Source: UBA2421 sp002343075 (GTDB taxonomy: Bacteria > Planctomycetota > Phycisphaerae > Tepidisphaerales > Tepidisphaeraceae). From it: DNA of 64,000 bases. A model generated the notes under the pieces. The model was not told the DNA's origin. It saw only the letters and a program-made list of their open reading frames with translations, and ran no database searches. Position numbers and translations under genes: made by a program. The stretch lies in assembly GCA_937982565.1 (NCBI GenBank), contig CALJLN010000030.1, positions 1 to 64,000 of the forward strand, read 5' to 3'. Of this stretch, positions 8,161 to 17,135 are shown piece after piece; position 1 is the first letter of the stretch, and every line of letters starts with the position of its first letter.

Positions 8161-9102
8161 CTACCGGCCAGTCAACTGATCCCGATAAAACTCAATCATC
8201 TTAGACAACCCCTCCCGGCGGGAGACCACGGGTTGCCAGCCGAGGATTTGTTTGGCGCGGGTGATGTCGGGGCAGCGGACTTTCGGGTCGTCCGGGGGCA
8301 TGGGTTGGTGGGTGATGGTGCTCTTGCTTTCGGGAATGAGCGAAAGCACTTCCTTGGCGATGTCGAGGATGGTGAGCTCCTGCGGATTGCCGAGGTTGAT
8401 TGGCTCGATGAAGTCGGCCTCCATCACAAGATTGATACCGCGCACGAGGTCGGTGACGTAGCACAGGCTGCGCGTTTGCTTGCCGTCGCCGAACACGGTC
8501 AGCGGTTCGTTGTTGAGCGCCTGGCGGATGAAGCTGATGACCACTCGGCCGTCGTACGGGTCCATGCGCGGGCCGTAGGTGTTGAAGATGCGGATGATGC
8601 GCGTGTCGGCCTTGCGCTCGCGGTGATAGGCCATGGTGCAGGCCTCTGCGAAGCGCTTCGGCTCATCATACATGCTGCGCAGGCCGATCGGGTTGACGTT
8701 GCCCCAGTAGTCTTCCCGCTGCGGGTGGACGGCTGGATCGCCGTAGCATTCGCTGGTGCTGGCGACGAGGAAGCGGGCGTTCTTTTCCAGCGAGAGTTCG
8801 AGGAGGTTCCATGTACCCTGGCTGTTAACTTTGACGGTGGCGACCTGGTGCTTCACATAACCGATCGGACTCGCCGGGCTGGCCATGTGATAAATGCGAT
8901 CGATGGGACCGTCGATCTTCAATGGTTCGCAGACATCGGCTTCGATCAGCTTGTATTTATCGTTGCCGCTGAGGTGGGCGACGTTGTCACGGTTTCCGGT
9001 AATGAAGTTGTCGACGCCGACGACCTCATGCCCCTGCGACAGCAGAAGGTCGGTGAGGTGAGACGAAAGGAACCCCGCGCCGCCGGAGATAAGAATGCGC
9101 AT
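8161..9102 (-). CDS. UDP-glucuronate decarboxylase (UDP-xylose synthase)
   Basis: A 313-residue short-chain dehydrogenase/epimerase. The N-terminal NAD site is GGAGFLSSHL, the catalytic Y-x3-K is in SMYDEPKRFAEA, and the serine/threonine is in ASTSECYGDP. RIFNTYGPRMDPYDGRVV and LCYVTDLVRGI are typical of UXS, which converts UDP-glucuronate to UDP-xylose for glycan synthesis. The start at 9102 is chosen because GAGGTAG lies 6-8 bases upstream and the Rossmann motif begins at once; a frame 56 residues longer exists but is not family-like. Divergent from the XylR-type regulator. Confidence 0.88.
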   Translation of the reverse strand: MRILISGGAGFLSSHLTDLLLSQGHEVVGVDNFITGNRDNVAHLSGNDKYKLIEADVCEPLKIDGPIDRIYHMASPASPIGYVKHQVATVKVNSQGTWNLLELSLEKNARFLVASTSECYGDPAVHPQREDYWGNVNPIGLRSMYDEPKRFAEACTMAYHRERKADTRIIRIFNTYGPRMDPYDGRVVISFIRQALNNEPLTVFGDGKQTRSLCYVTDLVRGINLVMEADFIEPINLGNPQELTILDIAKEVLSLIPESKSTITHQPMPPDDPKVRCPDITRAKQILGWQPVVSRREGLSKMIEFYRDQLTGR

Positions 9103-9249
9103 CAATGCTACCTCAAAACTCGCACAGTGAATCGCGGGCGCGTGTCCCCAGGACCAGGGTGGCGCGATCGCCAGCGAACGGACTGCACTGTATCGTGCTA
9201 TCGGACAACGTCGATTGAACTTTGCGATGAAGCGTTTTAATTTTGCGAC

Positions 9250-10395
9250 ATGACCGATAATCCCCTGCATTCTTCCCAGGTACCGTCGCGCCGCAGGGTG
9301 CGGGTGGGCGTGATCGTCAATAACGTCGGCGGGTACTCCCGCGGGGTGGTCCGCGGCATTGCGTCATTCGCGTTCAGCCGTGCGTGGGTGTGTCGGGTGG
9401 AGGGGATCAACGACAGCCGCATTCTGAATAACCTGAAGGATTATGACGGATTAATCGTCCAGGCCGCCACCCCCACCCAGGCTCGGGCGCTGTCACGGGC
9501 GAGCATTCCGGCGGTGAATGTTTCGTCGGCGTTGCCCTTGAAGCAAGTGCCGAGCGTTGTATCAGACGACCGGCTTGTCGGCAGGGTGGCCGCCGACTAT
9601 TTGTTGCGACGGGGATTTCGCCACTTTGCTTACTTCTCCCCTGACAACCGGAGCTTTGCAAAATTGCGGCATGAGGGCTTGTCCCAGCGGTTGAGCGAAG
9701 TCTCGCAGTCGGCAGAACTCGCCCGCGACGAGCCTGCGCTGCGCGCCATCCTCCGCCGGCGGCGCGAACCGATCGCCATCATGGGCTGTAACGACCGCGC
9801 CGGCCTGACCGCGCTCGACCTGTGCTCGCAGCTCGGCGTAAAGGTCCCCGATGAGGCGGCGATTCTTGGCGTGGACAATGATGAAATGATGCAGAGCCTG
9901 GCATTTCCAGGCCTCTCAACCGTCGACACCGCGCGGCAACGCATCGGCTTCGAGGCGGCGGCAATGCTTGAGCAACTGATCGACCGCAAACCGCCGACGA
10001 GTAATCTCGTGTTTGTCCCCCCGGTGGGTGTCATCACTCGGCAGTCGACGGACACCACTGCCATCGCCGATGGAGACGTTGCCGAGGCCTTGCGATTCAT
10101 CGAGCGACACGCCGGCCGACCCATCGGGGTGACCGACGTCACCCGCGAACTGCCGCTGTCGCGCCGGCAGCTTGAAAGGCGCTTTCGCCAGATCGTAGGC
10201 CGATCGGTACTCGACGAGATTCGCCGCTGCCGCATCGAACGCGCGCAGCAGTTACTGGTCAATACAGAACTCACACTCAAGCAGGTGGCCATTGCAAGTG
10301 GATTTGCTTCAACGAGCTATCTCAGCGTCGTGTTTCACAAGCGAGTGGGAGTCACCCCGATGCAGTACCGCGCGCGGTCGGCGGTCAGTCAGTGA
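9250..10395 (+). CDS. XylR-type regulator (LacI-like sensor plus AraC HTH)
   Basis: A 381-residue regulator. Residues about 15-275 form a periplasmic-binding-protein-like sugar sensor (VGVIVNNVGGYSRGVVRGI, GNDRAGL-like CNDRAGLTALDLC, ILGVDNDEMM). Residues about 285-381 are an AraC-type double helix-turn-helix (LPLSRRQLERRFRQIVG, LKQVAIASGFASTSYLSVVF). Planctomycetes carry many such regulators of carbohydrate genes. The effector is unknown. It is divergent from the UXS gene over about 150 bases and overlaps the convergent glycosyltransferase gene by 11 bases. Confidence 0.88.
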   Translation: MTDNPLHSSQVPSRRRVRVGVIVNNVGGYSRGVVRGIASFAFSRAWVCRVEGINDSRILNNLKDYDGLIVQAATPTQARALSRASIPAVNVSSALPLKQVPSVVSDDRLVGRVAADYLLRRGFRHFAYFSPDNRSFAKLRHEGLSQRLSEVSQSAELARDEPALRAILRRRREPIAIMGCNDRAGLTALDLCSQLGVKVPDEAAILGVDNDEMMQSLAFPGLSTVDTARQRIGFEAAAMLEQLIDRKPPTSNLVFVPPVGVITRQSTDTTAIADGDVAEALRFIERHAGRPIGVTDVTRELPLSRRQLERRFRQIVGRSVLDEIRRCRIERAQQLLVNTELTLKQVAIASGFASTSYLSVVFHKRVGVTPMQYRARSAVSQ

Positions 10396-11137
10396 AGGCG
10401 AAACGGATGATCGCGAGCATCGCCTTCACGCCGTCTTTCCATGTGATCTTCTTCCCCTCTTCGTAGCTGCGTCCGTAGTAGGCGACGCCAACTTCATAAA
10501 TCCGCAGCCGCGGCCGCAACTTGGCAACCTTCGCCGTCACTTCTGGCTCGAAGCCGAAACGGTCGCATTTGATGGTGATGCGATCAATCACCGATTTGCG
10601 GAAGACCTTGTAACAGACTTCCATATCGGTGAGGTTGAGATTGGTAAACATGTTGCTCATCGTGGTGAGAAACCTGTTTGCCACGCTATGCCAGAAGTAC
10701 ATCACGCGGTGCGGCTCGCCGATGAACCGCGAGCCGAAGACTACGTCCGCCTTGTCATCCAGAATCGGGCCGAGCAGCTTTCGATAGTCTTGCGGGTCGT
10801 ATTCAAGATCGGCGTCCTGTACCAGCACCAGATCGCCCGTGGCATGCTTGAAGCCGTCGCGCAACGCAGCGCCTTTCCCCTGGTTCTGCGTCTTGTGAAA
10901 AATCTTGAACTCAACCCCGGGGAAAATCGCCGGAAGTTCATCAAGCTTGGCGGCGGTGCCATCCCTGCTCGCATCGTTGACGCAGATGATCTGGCTCGTC
11001 ACCCCTTCGGGCAGCGGCGCGCGAACAACGCGCGCCACCAATTCCTGGACCGTCTGCGCCTCGTTGTACACCGGAATGACGACCGACAGCCGAACCGGCT
11101 TGATTGAAGGGGCACCTTGAAAACTGTCATTGCTCAT
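10385..11137 (-). CDS. Family 2 glycosyltransferase, dolichol-phosphate mannosyltransferase-like
   Basis: A 250-residue GT-A enzyme. It shows SVVIPVYNEAQTVQELV, ICVNDASRDGT, NQGKGAALRDGF and the metal-binding QDADLEYDPQDY, then VFGSRF and NLTDMEVCYKVFR. This is the pattern of polyprenyl-phosphate sugar transferases and related GT2 enzymes. No C-terminal membrane helices are seen, so it resembles the soluble DPM1-like form. The start at 11137 is chosen because it begins MSNDSFQ just before the conserved core and has GGGAAGG upstream; a longer frame adds 32 unlikely residues. Confidence 0.85.
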   Translation of the reverse strand: MSNDSFQGAPSIKPVRLSVVIPVYNEAQTVQELVARVVRAPLPEGVTSQIICVNDASRDGTAAKLDELPAIFPGVEFKIFHKTQNQGKGAALRDGFKHATGDLVLVQDADLEYDPQDYRKLLGPILDDKADVVFGSRFIGEPHRVMYFWHSVANRFLTTMSNMFTNLNLTDMEVCYKVFRKSVIDRITIKCDRFGFEPEVTAKVAKLRPRLRIYEVGVAYYGRSYEEGKKITWKDGVKAMLAIIRFAFTD

Positions 11138-11332
11138 CGCGTTGAAGAACCTTCCCGGGTCACGCTGCCACCGCGTGCCGCTCTCGTCAGTCGGATGGTA
11201 ACGATGCAAGGTCGATTGGCAATTGGCGGCCACAAATCCAGGGCGGAAATGGGCATCGTCGACGCGCTGCGGCCCCCGCTTAAACGGTGCCCTTCATACA
11301 TCCGGCAGAACAACCTCGCAGTCGATCGCTGG

Positions 11333-12955
11333 TTAGAATCCTGCAGCGAGCCCGTCCTTGCGATGATCGCTCGCCCCGAGATAGCCGTCGCGCAGCCGCT
11401 GAATCAACTGTGCGCCGCCGAACTCGGCCGACTCTCTGATCTCGACCTGATGCCCCCGCGCTCGCAGTCCGTGCTCCATCTCGCTGCTCCATCCACGTTC
11501 GAGCAGCACGCGCCTTCCTTCCATTACCTTCCACCGCGGCGCGTCGCTGGCCGCCTGAGGATTCTGGTCGAACGCACAGCAACGCACCACCATCTGAACA
11601 TGCCCCTGCGGCTGCATCTCGCCACCCATGACGCCGAAGCTCATCCACGCGCGGCCGTCTTTCGAGACGAAGCCGGGGATGATGGTATGAAAGGGTCGCT
11701 TGCTCGGTCCAACTTCGTTTACATGTCCTCGTTCGAGGGTGAAGCCAAAGCCACGATTCTGCATGGCGATACCGGTGCCGGGAACGACGATACCGCTTCC
11801 GAAACCATAGAAGTTGGACTGAATCAAGGACACCATTCGCCCTTCGCCATCGGCGGCGGTGAGGTAGACTGTGCCCCCAGGATGCGGCCGGCCATGTTGC
11901 GGGGCGATCGCTTGATCGAGCTTAATCAGCGCCGCGCGCCGCGCCGTGTATTCAGGCTCAATCAGGTCATTCGGATCAACCTGCATAAACTTCGGGTCGG
12001 CCACATGCCGGTGCGCGTCGGCGAATGCGAGCTTCATCGCTTCGATCTGAAGGTGAACGCAATCGACGGAGTCAACATCGTATCTAGTGAGATCAAACTG
12101 CGACAAAATCCCCAACGCCATCAGTGCTGCAACTCCCTGGCCATTCGGCGGAATCTCGTGCAGGCGAAACCCACGAAAGTTGATCGACAGTGTGCCGACA
12201 GGGGTGGCCGTGTGGCTGGAGAAATCGTCCAGAGTAAACTGCCCTCCGGAGCGGTCGGAGTGATCGACCATCGCCCTCGCCAGATGGCCGTGATAAACCG
12301 ACTCGGCGCGTGTAATCGCAATCTCTCGGAGCGTCTTTGCATGGTGTGGCAACTCCACCACTTCGCCAGCACGCGGAGCGGCACCGTCAATGGTGAACGC
12401 CGCGAGAAAATCGGGGAAATCTCGCAGCCGTTCGACCGACGCCTGCCACGCGCGCGCCGTCACCGGCGAGACAACAAACCCTCCTTCGGCGTATTCGATC
12501 GCCGGCTCAAAGAGTTCATGAAATGGCAACCGACCAAACTTCCGGCTCAGCTCCAGCCAGCCCGATGGCGCGCCGGGAACCGTGACACTCGGCCAGCCCC
12601 GCACGGGCATATCGGTGGCGTCGCCGAATTGATCGCGCTCCATCGCCGCCGGGGAGCGACCGCTGGCGTTAAGGCCGTGCAGGTTGCGGCCATCGTGGAG
12701 GATGGCAAAGAGATCCCCGCCGATACCGTTGCTTGTCGGCTCAACAACCGTCAGCGCGATCGCCGCTGCAACGGCAGCATCGATGGCATTGCCCCCGCGC
12801 CAGAGCGTGCGCAGGCCGGCGCTGGTCGCCAGCGGCTGGCTTGTCGCGACCATGTTGCGAGCGAGCACCGGTTGCCGCTGCGAAGGGTAAGGCAGCGCTG
12901 GGTTGAAAGGTGCGTCGGTCGGCCTCGCAGATGTTGGCATGAGTCCACCTTCCAT
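11333..12955 (-). CDS. Gamma-glutamyltransferase-family protein (YwrD-like)
   Basis: A 540-residue N-terminal-nucleophile hydrolase. ATSAGLRTLWRGGNAIDAAV and SNGIGGDLFAI are the large-subunit signatures. The self-cleavage and nucleophile site is probably the threonine in PHPGGTVYLTAADGEG, about two thirds along; SNFYGFGSGIVVPGTGIAMQ and RPFHTIIPGF follow. The sequence is closer to YwrD-type enzymes than to classical Ggt (no DTTHFS). By family it hydrolyses or transfers gamma-glutamyl groups such as glutathione's. There is no signal peptide, so it may be cytoplasmic. The ATG at 12940 is an alternative start. It lies 12 bases downstream of the next gene and is probably co-transcribed. Confidence 0.85.
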   Translation of the reverse strand: MEGGLMPTSARPTDAPFNPALPYPSQRQPVLARNMVATSQPLATSAGLRTLWRGGNAIDAAVAAAIALTVVEPTSNGIGGDLFAILHDGRNLHGLNASGRSPAAMERDQFGDATDMPVRGWPSVTVPGAPSGWLELSRKFGRLPFHELFEPAIEYAEGGFVVSPVTARAWQASVERLRDFPDFLAAFTIDGAAPRAGEVVELPHHAKTLREIAITRAESVYHGHLARAMVDHSDRSGGQFTLDDFSSHTATPVGTLSINFRGFRLHEIPPNGQGVAALMALGILSQFDLTRYDVDSVDCVHLQIEAMKLAFADAHRHVADPKFMQVDPNDLIEPEYTARRAALIKLDQAIAPQHGRPHPGGTVYLTAADGEGRMVSLIQSNFYGFGSGIVVPGTGIAMQNRGFGFTLERGHVNEVGPSKRPFHTIIPGFVSKDGRAWMSFGVMGGEMQPQGHVQMVVRCCAFDQNPQAASDAPRWKVMEGRRVLLERGWSSEMEHGLRARGHQVEIRESAEFGGAQLIQRLRDGYLGASDHRKDGLAAGF

Positions 12956-12967
12956 TCTGGTGCGCCC

Positions 12968-13543
12968 TCACGACCCGCGCGTGGCCGGCAGGGCAATCGG
13001 GTCGGGCGCGGGCTGTGTTGCGGCAGATGTGACTGGCTGGTACGCAAACGACTCCAAGAACCGCTTGTAGATGTGCTTGTGATAGTCAAACAGTTGCAGG
13101 TCGGTGGCGTACAACTCGAACCAATCGCCCTCGATCTTGACGACCATGCGCCAGTTCCACTGCGAGAGTTTGCCGCGCCCGCGGGGACCATTGAATACGA
13201 TGGCTTCGTGACCTTGAAAGGTATCAGTAAACTTGTACCCCTGATCGGAAAGCGTCGCTCGGTCAGGCACAGAACGAAACCGCCGCACGCCGATGGTCGG
13301 ACTGCCAGCCGTATAGCTCGTGTCGAGGCCGTGAATCCAGTCGGAGTAGGTGCCATCGCCCACGACATTGGTGCTGCCCTCGAAACCCTCGGGCACAATC
13401 AGCGAATAACCCGCAGGATGATTCACGCGCCGAGACTCATCCGGCGGGGGCAGCGGCTTGGGCCAGAAGAACGCATACCAGCCGACCCCGAGCAGCAGGA
13501 TCGATCCAAGCACAGTCGCGATACGCTTTGCACGGTAAGACAT
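12968..13543 (-). CDS. Membrane-anchored protein, unknown function
   Basis: A 191-residue protein with an N-terminal anchor (IATVLGSILLLGVGWYAFFW, about residues 8-27) and a single globular domain of about 130 residues outside. It contains VNHPAGYSLIVPEGFEG, the opening common to PsbP-like or lipoprotein-type domains that fold as an antiparallel sheet against helices, and ends in a proline/alanine tail. I do not recognise a family with certainty. It precedes the gamma-glutamyltransferase-like gene on the same strand. Confidence 0.6.
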   Translation of the reverse strand: MSYRAKRIATVLGSILLLGVGWYAFFWPKPLPPPDESRRVNHPAGYSLIVPEGFEGSTNVVGDGTYSDWIHGLDTSYTAGSPTIGVRRFRSVPDRATLSDQGYKFTDTFQGHEAIVFNGPRGRGKLSQWNWRMVVKIEGDWFELYATDLQLFDYHKHIYKRFLESFAYQPVTSAATQPAPDPIALPATRGS

Positions 13544-13567
13544 TGCGGCGTCGATTCTACTCGCCAG

Positions 13568-14896
13568 CTACCGAGAATCGACCATCGCTGCGGGGGGCCA
13601 GTCGAACGGGCCGGAGTTAAATCGTTGCATTCGGAAATAGTATGTGGCATCGCCTCGCTCGGGCGCGATCAGGCCGCGCCAGGTCTGCCCCAGCCCGCGG
13701 CCAGTGGCAAACTCCACCGTCACATCATGCGTGCCGGGTGCAAGCTGCAGCGGGATGACGAACGTCGTCCGGGGGAGCATCTCCCATTGACGCACGTCGG
13801 TCTGGCTCGTCGCCTTTAGCAACAGCCCCGCGGCGATCAATCCTCCGGCGACAAGCGCGTCTTCGCCGCTCATGCCGTCGCGGCTCCCTGCCTTATACAA
13901 CCCATAACCCGCCCCGCCGGCGATCAATCCCGTGCCGACCGCGCTCTTGGTCAGGCGAATCGTATCGATGCTCTGCCACCTGCGATCCTGCGCCAGCGAA
14001 AGCAAATCCGTCGGCGGGCCATCACCGACGGCGACGCGCTGTACCACACCATTTACAATCACTCTCGGTGCCGGCACGCGAGCCACCTCACTCGGCTTGG
14101 GTGCAAACCCGAGGATCGACCCGTCAAAGTCTGTTTCCTTGCGAGGACCGACGCCAAAATCAACCACCAGAAGCACATTCGCAGACGAATGCAGCCCCGG
14201 GTCAGCGACGCTCGATTGGTCGGGCCGGAGCTGCCGCACTCGCTCGAAGTTGGCATTTGCAAGGTCATCACGCCCCAGTTTCTGCCAGCATCGAGCCAGC
14301 ATGATTGTGGCAATGGGGAATTGGCGTTCCAGTCGTGCGTAATCCTGCTGTTCATCCTTGGCACGCGACGCATCGCGCAGCTTAAACAGTGCATTCTCGA
14401 ACGCGGCGCGCGCGTTGCCGTAATCCTGCTGCATGTAATAAGTGAGGCCAAGATAGAAGCTGGCCATGGCGCGCTCGAAAGGCTCCCCTTTCCAGATGCG
14501 CACTTTCTCGTCAACGAGCACTGCCCCGAGCGACCGCCCGCCGTCGTTGACACCGACGCTGTTCATCACTTCGTAGGCTTTGAGGAATGCCGCTTCTGCC
14601 TCAGCAAGGTCATACCGTGCCAGCGCTGCAGAACCGAGCCGGCAGTTGTTCAGAACAAAATTCTCGTCGGTTTTATCAGCAAGCGGGCGGAGCCGCTCCC
14701 CGGCGGCGGCGAAGTTGCCAGCGTAGAATGCGCTTACCCCCAGTTGTGCTTCCCGCACCTTCTTGGGAGTTTCACAGCCTAACAGCAGCGGGCAGATGGT
14801 TGCGGGCAAAAGGCACAGCAAAGCAAAACGGCGCGGCACCGTGCGAATGAACGCATTGCTCGAAGTCGCCAGACAACCCTTGCCAGTAAACCGCAT
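13568..14896 (-). CDS. Lipoprotein with TPR-like domain, COG3014-like
   Basis: A 442-residue lipoprotein. The signal peptide ends in LLLGC (about residues 36-40). Residues about 50-220 are TPR-like helices (FYAGNFAAAGERLRPL, LARYDLAEAEAAFLKAYEV, YYMQQDYGNARAAFENAL). The second half has a glycine-rich membrane-like stretch (LIAGGAGYGLYKAG). The domain order and the lpoB-like neighbours match the uncharacterised COG3014 family, often found beside lpoB and ycfL homologues. It is the last gene of a three-gene lipoprotein operon on the minus strand. The family assignment is from memory and moderate. Confidence 0.6.
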   Translation of the reverse strand: MRFTGKGCLATSSNAFIRTVPRRFALLCLLPATICPLLLGCETPKKVREAQLGVSAFYAGNFAAAGERLRPLADKTDENFVLNNCRLGSAALARYDLAEAEAAFLKAYEVMNSVGVNDGGRSLGAVLVDEKVRIWKGEPFERAMASFYLGLTYYMQQDYGNARAAFENALFKLRDASRAKDEQQDYARLERQFPIATIMLARCWQKLGRDDLANANFERVRQLRPDQSSVADPGLHSSANVLLVVDFGVGPRKETDFDGSILGFAPKPSEVARVPAPRVIVNGVVQRVAVGDGPPTDLLSLAQDRRWQSIDTIRLTKSAVGTGLIAGGAGYGLYKAGSRDGMSGEDALVAGGLIAAGLLLKATSQTDVRQWEMLPRTTFVIPLQLAPGTHDVTVEFATGRGLGQTWRGLIAPERGDATYYFRMQRFNSGPFDWPPAAMVDSR

Positions 14897-14940
14897 GGTT
14901 CTTTCTGCCTTCTACCTTCTGCCACAGCCGACAGCGCTCA

Positions 14941-15546
14941 TCAATCCAGAAACCCTTTCACGGCCACTTTGTTCACTTCATACCGGCCAGTCCACAGCAC
15001 CTCGCGTGTCTGCAGGCTCGTCAGTTCGTAAGTGCACAGATACGCACTCTTACGCCGTTGAGCATCTTCGTTGGTAAGCGAACGGAAAGTTGCGGTGAGC
15101 GCGTAGTCTGGCTGAATGCTGTCGGGTGCCGGGCCAAGTTCAAAATCCAATTCCTGCTTGCGAAGATTGTAGAACGCGTCGCGATTCATCACCCAGACAT
15201 ACTGCTGCGGCGCGTGACGGCTGAGCAGCGATCGCACGCGCCCGGTGAATGCTTCCGAAGCGCCACGTGGCAACACCTCGGCGGTCATCAGATTCTCCAC
15301 CGGCTGCACGACAATCCGCAGCGCGCCATCGCGCGCGATGGCCGACTGAACATCCGGGTCGCCGGCAATCTGCATTGCCATGTCCGTGGTCATCTTCTGC
15401 AAATCCACACCGTCGAGCGCCGTATTGCGCCCCGACTTCACAGCACTCGTGCAGCCGGCCACCAGCAGCAGGCACACGAGTAGGACTCTCTCATTTCGGC
15501 ATCGCGCCTTCGTGTCTTCGTGCCTTCGTGCCTCTTCGCGGCGCAT
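14941..15546 (-). CDS. LpoB-like lipoprotein (penicillin-binding-protein activator family)
   Basis: A 201-residue lipoprotein with lipobox LVAGC at about residue 30. The body has the LpoB layout: VDLQKMTTDMAMQIAGDPDV, then RIVVQPVENLMTAEV, a conserved VWVMNRDAF and a C-terminal YELTSLQTREVLWTGRYEV. In enterobacteria LpoB activates PBP1b from the outer membrane; the same role here is an inference. The ATG start overlaps the previous gene's stop (TGATG), implying coupling. Oddly, its first 15 or so residues (REEARRHEDTK) are encoded by a dispersed 'cttcgtgccttcgtg' repeat, which supplies the basic region of the signal peptide. Confidence 0.65.
   Translation of the reverse strand: MRREEARRHEDTKARCRNERVLLVCLLLVAGCTSAVKSGRNTALDGVDLQKMTTDMAMQIAGDPDVQSAIARDGALRIVVQPVENLMTAEVLPRGASEAFTGRVRSLLSRHAPQQYVWVMNRDAFYNLRKQELDFELGPAPDSIQPDYALTATFRSLTNEDAQRRKSAYLCTYELTSLQTREVLWTGRYEVNKVAVKGFLD
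15505..15540. repeat. 'Cttcgtgccttcgtg' dispersed repeat inside a gene start
   Basis: GCCTTCGTG and TCTTCGTG units repeat in tandem here. Its complement, CACGAAGGCACGAAG, is a common intergenic motif in many bacterial genomes. Here it lies in the 5' end of the lpoB-like gene and is read as protein. Confidence 0.6.
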
Positions 15547-16166
15547 CACCGTTCCACCCGGGTCAGGTACTCGCCGCTATACACCATCTCCCGCGAGCCG
15601 GCGCCGGCAAACTTGGTGATGTTAAACTCGATGCGATAGAGGCTCGTCGCGCGGTTGGGAAGTTCCTGCATCTTTGCATATAGCGCATAGTCAGGCTGCG
15701 TTCCGGCGGAGGTCGAGCCGGCCGAGACGCCGGTCTGCCCCATGCTGTCTTCTCGCTCGCGCGCGGCGGGGTCAAGCTCGCGATTTTGCATGTCGCGGTA
15801 GCGGTCGCGGTTCTCAATCAACGCCACCCGCCCACGGCCGTGCTTGAACAGGCTGGTCTTCAAGCGGTCGATGAAAATGTCATAGTTCGCACGCGCCGCC
15901 GTCGTCTGGTTTTCAACAGGCATGGCGACGATCGTCCACTTCGCCTGGCTCGCGTTCAGTTCGGGCATGGCGAGAATCTCCATCGCGATCGTATCAGTCG
16001 ATGCAACAAGATCTTTGCTCTGCAAACCCCGGTCACGACCATCCAACTGATCGACCGGCGGCCGCTGCTGGCCATACTCGTGCGGCTTGTCGTTGTGCGA
16101 ACAGCCCACAACGCCCGCGGCCAAACCCAATATCACCAGAGACTTATGTACCAACATCATTTGCAT
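15546..16166 (-). CDS. LpoB-like lipoprotein, second copy
   Basis: A 206-residue lipoprotein with lipobox VVGC near residue 22. Residues 50-200 follow the LpoB pattern: LQSKDLVASTDTIAMEILAM, WTIVAMPVENQTTAARANYD, RLKTSLFKHGRGRVALIENR and a final REMVYSGEYLTRVER. It is clearly related in layout to the gene downstream, but contains an extra glycine/serine-rich insert (GQTGVSAGSTSAGT). It is first in the operon. An envelope role beside a peptidoglycan synthase is inferred from family only. Confidence 0.65.
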   Translation of the reverse strand: MQMMLVHKSLVILGLAAGVVGCSHNDKPHEYGQQRPPVDQLDGRDRGLQSKDLVASTDTIAMEILAMPELNASQAKWTIVAMPVENQTTAARANYDIFIDRLKTSLFKHGRGRVALIENRDRYRDMQNRELDPAAREREDSMGQTGVSAGSTSAGTQPDYALYAKMQELPNRATSLYRIEFNITKFAGAGSREMVYSGEYLTRVER

Positions 16167-16353
16167 AACACTCCATTACAGATTGACTGCCATCAGCGGG
16201 CGCCCGGTGCGTAAGCCGTTAGACACCTTGACCATGCTTTCGATAGTAGTTTGACATCTCGCGGGAAAACTCACAATCCTTTACGCTCTGTCGCGTGTCT
16301 AGTTTGACGCGCCGGCTGCCGAAATACTATCGGCCAAACGCGCGGGAGGTTTC

Positions 16354-17091
16354 ATGTTTCTTCGGATCGTGCTTTCAGTCTTGATCATTTCCTTCGGTGC
16401 CGCAGGCTGCGTAGACAAGAGTCCACCGCCGCCGCGGGTCGCAGTTCCACAGAACGCAGGCGACGGCGCATTGCGCCGCAGCGACCCGCAGAAGCCCATG
16501 CCTTATGAATTGTCGCGGAACCAGCTTCCGCCGCCGGCGTTTGACGATGTAGCCATGATCGACCAGGAAATGCCAGAGCGACAGGCGTTTTTGAACGCAT
16601 ACGAGCGCGTCGGCAAACCGGTTATTCGGATCGACAATGCGCGGCAGGAGAGCGACAATTCGGAGAACACCGCCGTCATTCTTCAGTTCATTGATTGGCT
16701 TCGTTGCGGCGGAAAGGTGGACGTGCTCACACCCGGCGCGAAGAGTGCGACTGCGGACATAGCCGTGTTGCTCTCGATCGACGTGGTGAGAGACGACCGA
16801 AACACCGTCCAGGCGGTGCGCCTCGCCGCTATCGCAAAAAATGTGGGAGACGAGCTGCTGCTCGGGCAGGGGTTGGTGGACATGCCACAGCCAATCGACC
16901 GGCAGGCGATCAACCGCTACACGCGTTTTGTGGCTCGAAAGCTCATGAGCGACATGACCGGCACATGGGAAAGCGCCCCTCGCGCAGTAGCACCGCCGTT
17001 GGAAGCACCGGCGCCTGCCGCCCCGGCGTTACCGCCGGCCGCGCCCGGGTCTTCTGGTTCTAGCCCTGATACAAACCCGGGTGCAATCTGA
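16354..17091 (+). CDS. Lipoprotein linked to the LpoB-like cluster
   Basis: A 245-residue lipoprotein, divergent from the LpoB-like operon. GGGAGG precedes the ATG. The lipobox is GAAGC near residue 19. A proline-rich linker leads to a domain with VIRIDNARQESDNSENTAVI, LQFIDWLRCGGKVDVLTP, a predicted beta-alpha core ending in INRYTRFVARKLMSDM, and a proline/alanine tail. The domain resembles a planctomycete envelope lipoprotein family; no function is known to me. Confidence 0.6.
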   Translation: MFLRIVLSVLIISFGAAGCVDKSPPPPRVAVPQNAGDGALRRSDPQKPMPYELSRNQLPPPAFDDVAMIDQEMPERQAFLNAYERVGKPVIRIDNARQESDNSENTAVILQFIDWLRCGGKVDVLTPGAKSATADIAVLLSIDVVRDDRNTVQAVRLAAIAKNVGDELLLGQGLVDMPQPIDRQAINRYTRFVARKLMSDMTGTWESAPRAVAPPLEAPAPAAPALPPAAPGSSGSSPDTNPGAI

Positions 17092-17135
17092 ATCTGTTCC
17101 GATTCGTCCAACTTAGCCGATATGAAAGACCTGAA

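Noticed and set aside
8113..9240. A 375-codon plus-strand frame
   Set aside because: Antisense to the UDP-glucuronate decarboxylase gene, which has the full set of motifs.
11117..13819. A 900-codon open frame on the plus strand
   Set aside because: It lies opposite the gamma-glutamyltransferase-like gene and two other minus-strand genes, which have clear family motifs. The frame is arginine/histidine-rich with no recognisable domain: a high-G+C shadow.
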